From NCBI GenBank assembly GCA_030613225.1, contig JAUWMJ010000160.1, positions 1 to 7,148 of the forward strand: 7,148 nucleotides of DNA, in the 5' to 3' direction. The translations under genes and the position numbers were made by a program. Below the pieces are notes generated by a model, which was given only the letters and a program-made list of their open reading frames with translations, was not told the DNA's origin and made no database searches. Below, in pieces: positions 5,810 to 7,148 of this stretch (position 1 is its first letter; each line of letters starts with the position of its first letter). Source of the DNA: Desulfobacterales bacterium. Lineage in GTDB: Bacteria; Desulfobacterota; Desulfobacteria; Desulfobacterales; JAUWMJ01.

Positions 5810-6066
5810 TATGTTTGACAGTTATTAGTATCAGTTTTTTAAACATAGGAGAATTTTTACCTGATATTTCTTAAAAAAGCAAGAAAGGATAGGAAGGAAG
5901 GGACGAAGTGTAAAATATTGACTTATATTAAAAACGGATGTAAACATTGAAACCGAAGCAAAATTCAATTTTATGGTCTATATCTTCAGAAATTTACGGT
6001 GTATATATAGTGTAAGATTCGTGTATTAATATTCAATAGTGTAAAAAGGTGAGTTGATATATTTGT

Positions 6067-6121
6067 TATAATAAAGGGATGTTGCAGCTTTTGGAGTTGT
6101 TAATCGGAAATAATCCCTTTT
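6067..6121 (+). other. extended -10 box and hairpin, possible short transcript
   Basis: TGTTATAAT (6064-6072) is a perfect extended -10 motif (TG-n-TATAAT). The arms AAAGGGAT (6073-6080) and ATCCCTTT (6113-6120) then pair, and more Ts follow. A transcript starting near 6079 would include only part of the left arm, so the small-RNA reading is weak. Alternatively this is just a palindromic repeat. Confidence 0.25.
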
Positions 6122-6125
6122 TTAT

Positions 6126-6167
6126 ACCCGCATCCCGCATCCCGTAACCCGCAACTCGTAACCCGCT
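6126..6167. repeat. six-copy degenerate heptamer array (WCCCGYA)
   Basis: There are six consecutive 7-mers: ACCCGCA, TCCCGCA, TCCCGTA, ACCCGCA, ACTCGTA, ACCCGCT. This GC-rich array stands out in an AT-rich gap and lies downstream of the prmC remnant. Similar short CCCGYAA-type tandem arrays occur between genes in some deltaproteobacteria (from memory). Function unknown; a slippage-prone microsatellite is the simplest view. Confidence 0.75.
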
Positions 6168-6183
6168 ACAGGGGTAATCAAGG

Positions 6184-6202
6184 CCGAGCCCTTTTGACTC
6201 GG
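6184..6202 (-). terminator. weak terminator-like hairpin after the prmC remnant
   Basis: On the minus strand CCGAG and CTCGG pair over 5 bp around a 9-nt loop, starting 5 nt after the prmC stop. The tail (CCTTGATT) is only slightly T-rich, so termination would be inefficient. Confidence 0.35.
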
Positions 6203-6206
6203 ATAT

Positions 6207-6743
6207 TTACTTTTTCCTCATCCGAACAACACGATCATATCCGCTGTAATCTTTTGAAAAAACGATATTTTCATATCTTTCGCTGTCATCAATAATCTTT
6301 CCGACTGCATCTTTCTGATCATGCCCTATCTCAAGAAAAAGACTTCCATGCCGGTTTAAATAGATATGAGCGGAACTTATAATACGTCTTAAGCTGCTCA
6401 GGCCGTCTTCATCTCCGTCAAGAGCTATACCGGGTTCATATTCGTAAATTTCAGGCTGAAGAGAGCAAAGAGCCCCGGTTTGGATATAAGGTGGATTTGA
6501 AATAATTATATCAAAAAAAGCTTTTTTGTCATTTATTGGTGAAAACCAGTCACCAACAAAAAAACAGACAGTCTCATTTAAATTATTACGTTTTGCATTC
6601 TCCTGTGCCACTTGAACACTTGAACAGCTTTTACACTACAGTCTGAAGCAAAAAAAAGGTGCCCTGGCTGTTCGCTTGAAAGTGCAAGAATTATAGCTCC
6701 GGCTCCCGTACCCAGATCGAGTATGCGCTTTGGACAAAAATTT
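6207..6743 (-). pseudogene. prmC: decayed prmC, release-factor glutamine methyltransferase
   Basis: PrmC methylates the glutamine of the GGQ motif in peptide-chain release factors, using S-adenosylmethionine. The remnant keeps the SAM-binding motif ILDLGTGAGAIILAL and an acidic strand end (FFASDCS), then, in another frame, AQENAKRNN, GDWF, the catalytic SNPPYIQT, DYEPGIALDG-like residues (YEYEPGIALDGDEDG), LEIGHDQ and the final KDYSGYDRVVRMRKK. About 175 residues remain of a usual 280 or so. The N-terminal helical domain (about 110 residues) is gone, replaced at 6744 by the repeat unit preceding the RAYT gene. An 8-bp tandem duplication at 6610-6625 breaks the frame between ...VKAVQV and AQENAK.... 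Removing one copy restores it exactly. Two defects make this a pseudogene; a working prmC must exist elsewhere if the cell depends on it. Confidence 0.9.
6610..6625. repeat. 8-bp tandem duplication causing the prmC frameshift
   Basis: ACTTGAAC occurs twice in direct succession (6610-6617 and 6618-6625). With one copy, the prmC frame reads AVQVAQENAKRNN without interruption, as in intact homologues. The extra 8 bp shift the frame. It arose either by replication slippage or as the footprint of an excised element that makes 8-bp target duplications. Confidence 0.85.
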
Positions 6744-6793
6744 GGAGCTGGGGTCACATCTTGCATAGGGAGCTGGGGTCACATCTTGCATAG
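6744..6793. repeat. two perfect 25-bp tandem repeats at the prmC/RAYT junction
   Basis: The unit begins GGAGCTGGGGTCAC and ends ATCTTGCATAG. It occurs at 6744-6768 and 6769-6793 with no mismatch. It starts exactly where similarity to prmC stops, and the RAYT start lies 46 bp beyond. I recall GGGGTCA-type words flanking RAYT genes, so this may be the outer repeat of a RAYT unit. On the minus strand it happens to supply an ATG in frame with the prmC remnant. Confidence 0.8.
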
Positions 6794-6839
6794 TGATTAG
6801 TTGTTGGCATATAGAGGGGAAAGGTGGTAATTTCTCACC

Positions 6840-7148
6840 ATGGCAAGACCATGGCGCATAGAATTTGAAGGTGCTCTTTACCACGTCCTCAGCAGACCAA
6901 GCTACTAAAAGTAACTGAACCTGAAGTTCTTTTGAAAAAGGCAGCTCGAATATTAGGCTGTAACCCAACGAACTTTAAAAGCTCTTTAAGGATATCCGAA
7001 CAAGATAAAGACAACCGCGATTTGCTCATTTACTTATTGTGGAAAACAGGCTTATTTAAAAACCAGGAAATAGGTGATCTGTTAGGGTTAACTTATTCTT
7101 CGATTAGCCGCAGGGCAGCAATTATCCGTGAAAGAATAGGCAAGGATA
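6840..7148 (+). pseudogene. RAYT (REP-associated tyrosine transposase) with its core deleted
   Basis: Intact RAYTs are single-strand DNA transposases with an HxH motif and a catalytic tyrosine that mobilise REP hairpins. The first 19 codons, MARPWRIEFEGALYHVLSR, are the typical N-terminus. From 6896 on, the expected GNE... core is missing, and the frame runs to a TAA at 6906-6908. A different frame from about 6899 encodes the family's C-terminal part: LLKVTEPEVLLKKAARILG, then DKDNRDLLIYLLWKTG, then the helix-turn-helix-like NQEIGDLLGLTYSSISRRAAI and RERIGKD, still open at the window edge. About 200 residues, including all catalytic residues, are gone, so it cannot transpose. AAGGTGG at 6821-6827 is the best RBS. 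It is divergent to the prmC remnant and probably marks the insertion that truncated it. Confidence 0.85.

Larger units (their letters stand above)
5764..6206. other. 443-bp intergenic region, no gene found
   Basis: It is bounded by the start of the BamE-like gene and the end of the prmC remnant, both on the minus strand. It contains an 8-bp inverted repeat (5788-5809), a purine-rich tract (about 5880-5907), an AT-rich stretch with repeated GTGTAA words, an extended -10-like box followed by a hairpin (6067-6120), a heptamer array (6126-6167) and a weak terminator after prmC. No open frame with a start and RBS is convincing. Confidence 0.6.

Noticed and set aside
5815..5843. TTGACA with TTTAAA 17 bp later on the plus strand
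   Set aside because: It has good spacing and a perfect -35, but the -10 is poor and no plus-strand gene follows within the gap.
6126..6167. Heptamer array considered as a CRISPR or origin iteron set
   Set aside because: The units are only 7 bp with no spacers and no Rep or Cas gene in the window.
6636..6968. 110-codon minus-strand frame across the prmC/RAYT junction
   Set aside because: It crosses two decayed genes in a frame that neither uses; its start lies inside the RAYT C-terminal coding part.

Overview
This is an AT-rich accessory stretch of a Gram-negative bacterium, most likely a deltaproteobacterium (Desulfobacterota). That placement is an inference. It rests on secretion signals (one with a lipobox), a BamE-like envelope protein, and a REP-associated (RAYT) transposase remnant whose N-terminus (MARPWRIEFEGALYHVLSR) resembles copies I recall from that group. 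No rRNA, tRNA or CRISPR array is visible.

Layout. (1) Positions 1-2875: an IS21-family element (about 244-2718) with an intact istA/istB pair lies between two open-frame fragments that have lost an end at its borders. istA carries a perfect 12-bp hairpin over its Shine-Dalgarno sequence. (2) 2881-3300: a 91-residue charged orphan protein follows the right-hand fragment by 5 nt. It is followed by two hairpins that share an almost identical 12-nt loop on different stems; the second looks like a terminator. (3) 3331-4167, minus strand: a tandem pair of small secreted paralogues resembling the Rap1a/Tai immunity fold. One has a lipobox and the other an ordinary signal peptide. (4) 4578-4985: a small cytosolic protein resembling DUF5655, convergent with (5) 5008-5763, a periplasmic protein with a four-cysteine cluster and a BamE/SmpA-like C-terminus. 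(6) 5764-6206: a non-coding gap with hairpins and a six-copy heptamer array. (7) 6207-7148: a decayed prmC (minus strand) that has lost its N-terminal region at a repeat-flanked junction and is frameshifted by an 8-bp tandem duplication. Divergent to it is a RAYT gene whose catalytic core has been deleted.

How it fits together. The window is a site of repeated mobile-element activity and gene decay: IS21 at the left, a RAYT unit at the right, and small orphan genes between. Only the two Rap1a-like genes form a clear operon, and only istA/istB form a clear functional machine. I see no complete multi-gene defence or biosynthetic system. The features most worth following up are the paired hairpins at 3202-3281, the tandem immunity-like lipoprotein/periplasmic pair, the RBS-masking hairpin of istA, and the linked prmC/RAYT decay.
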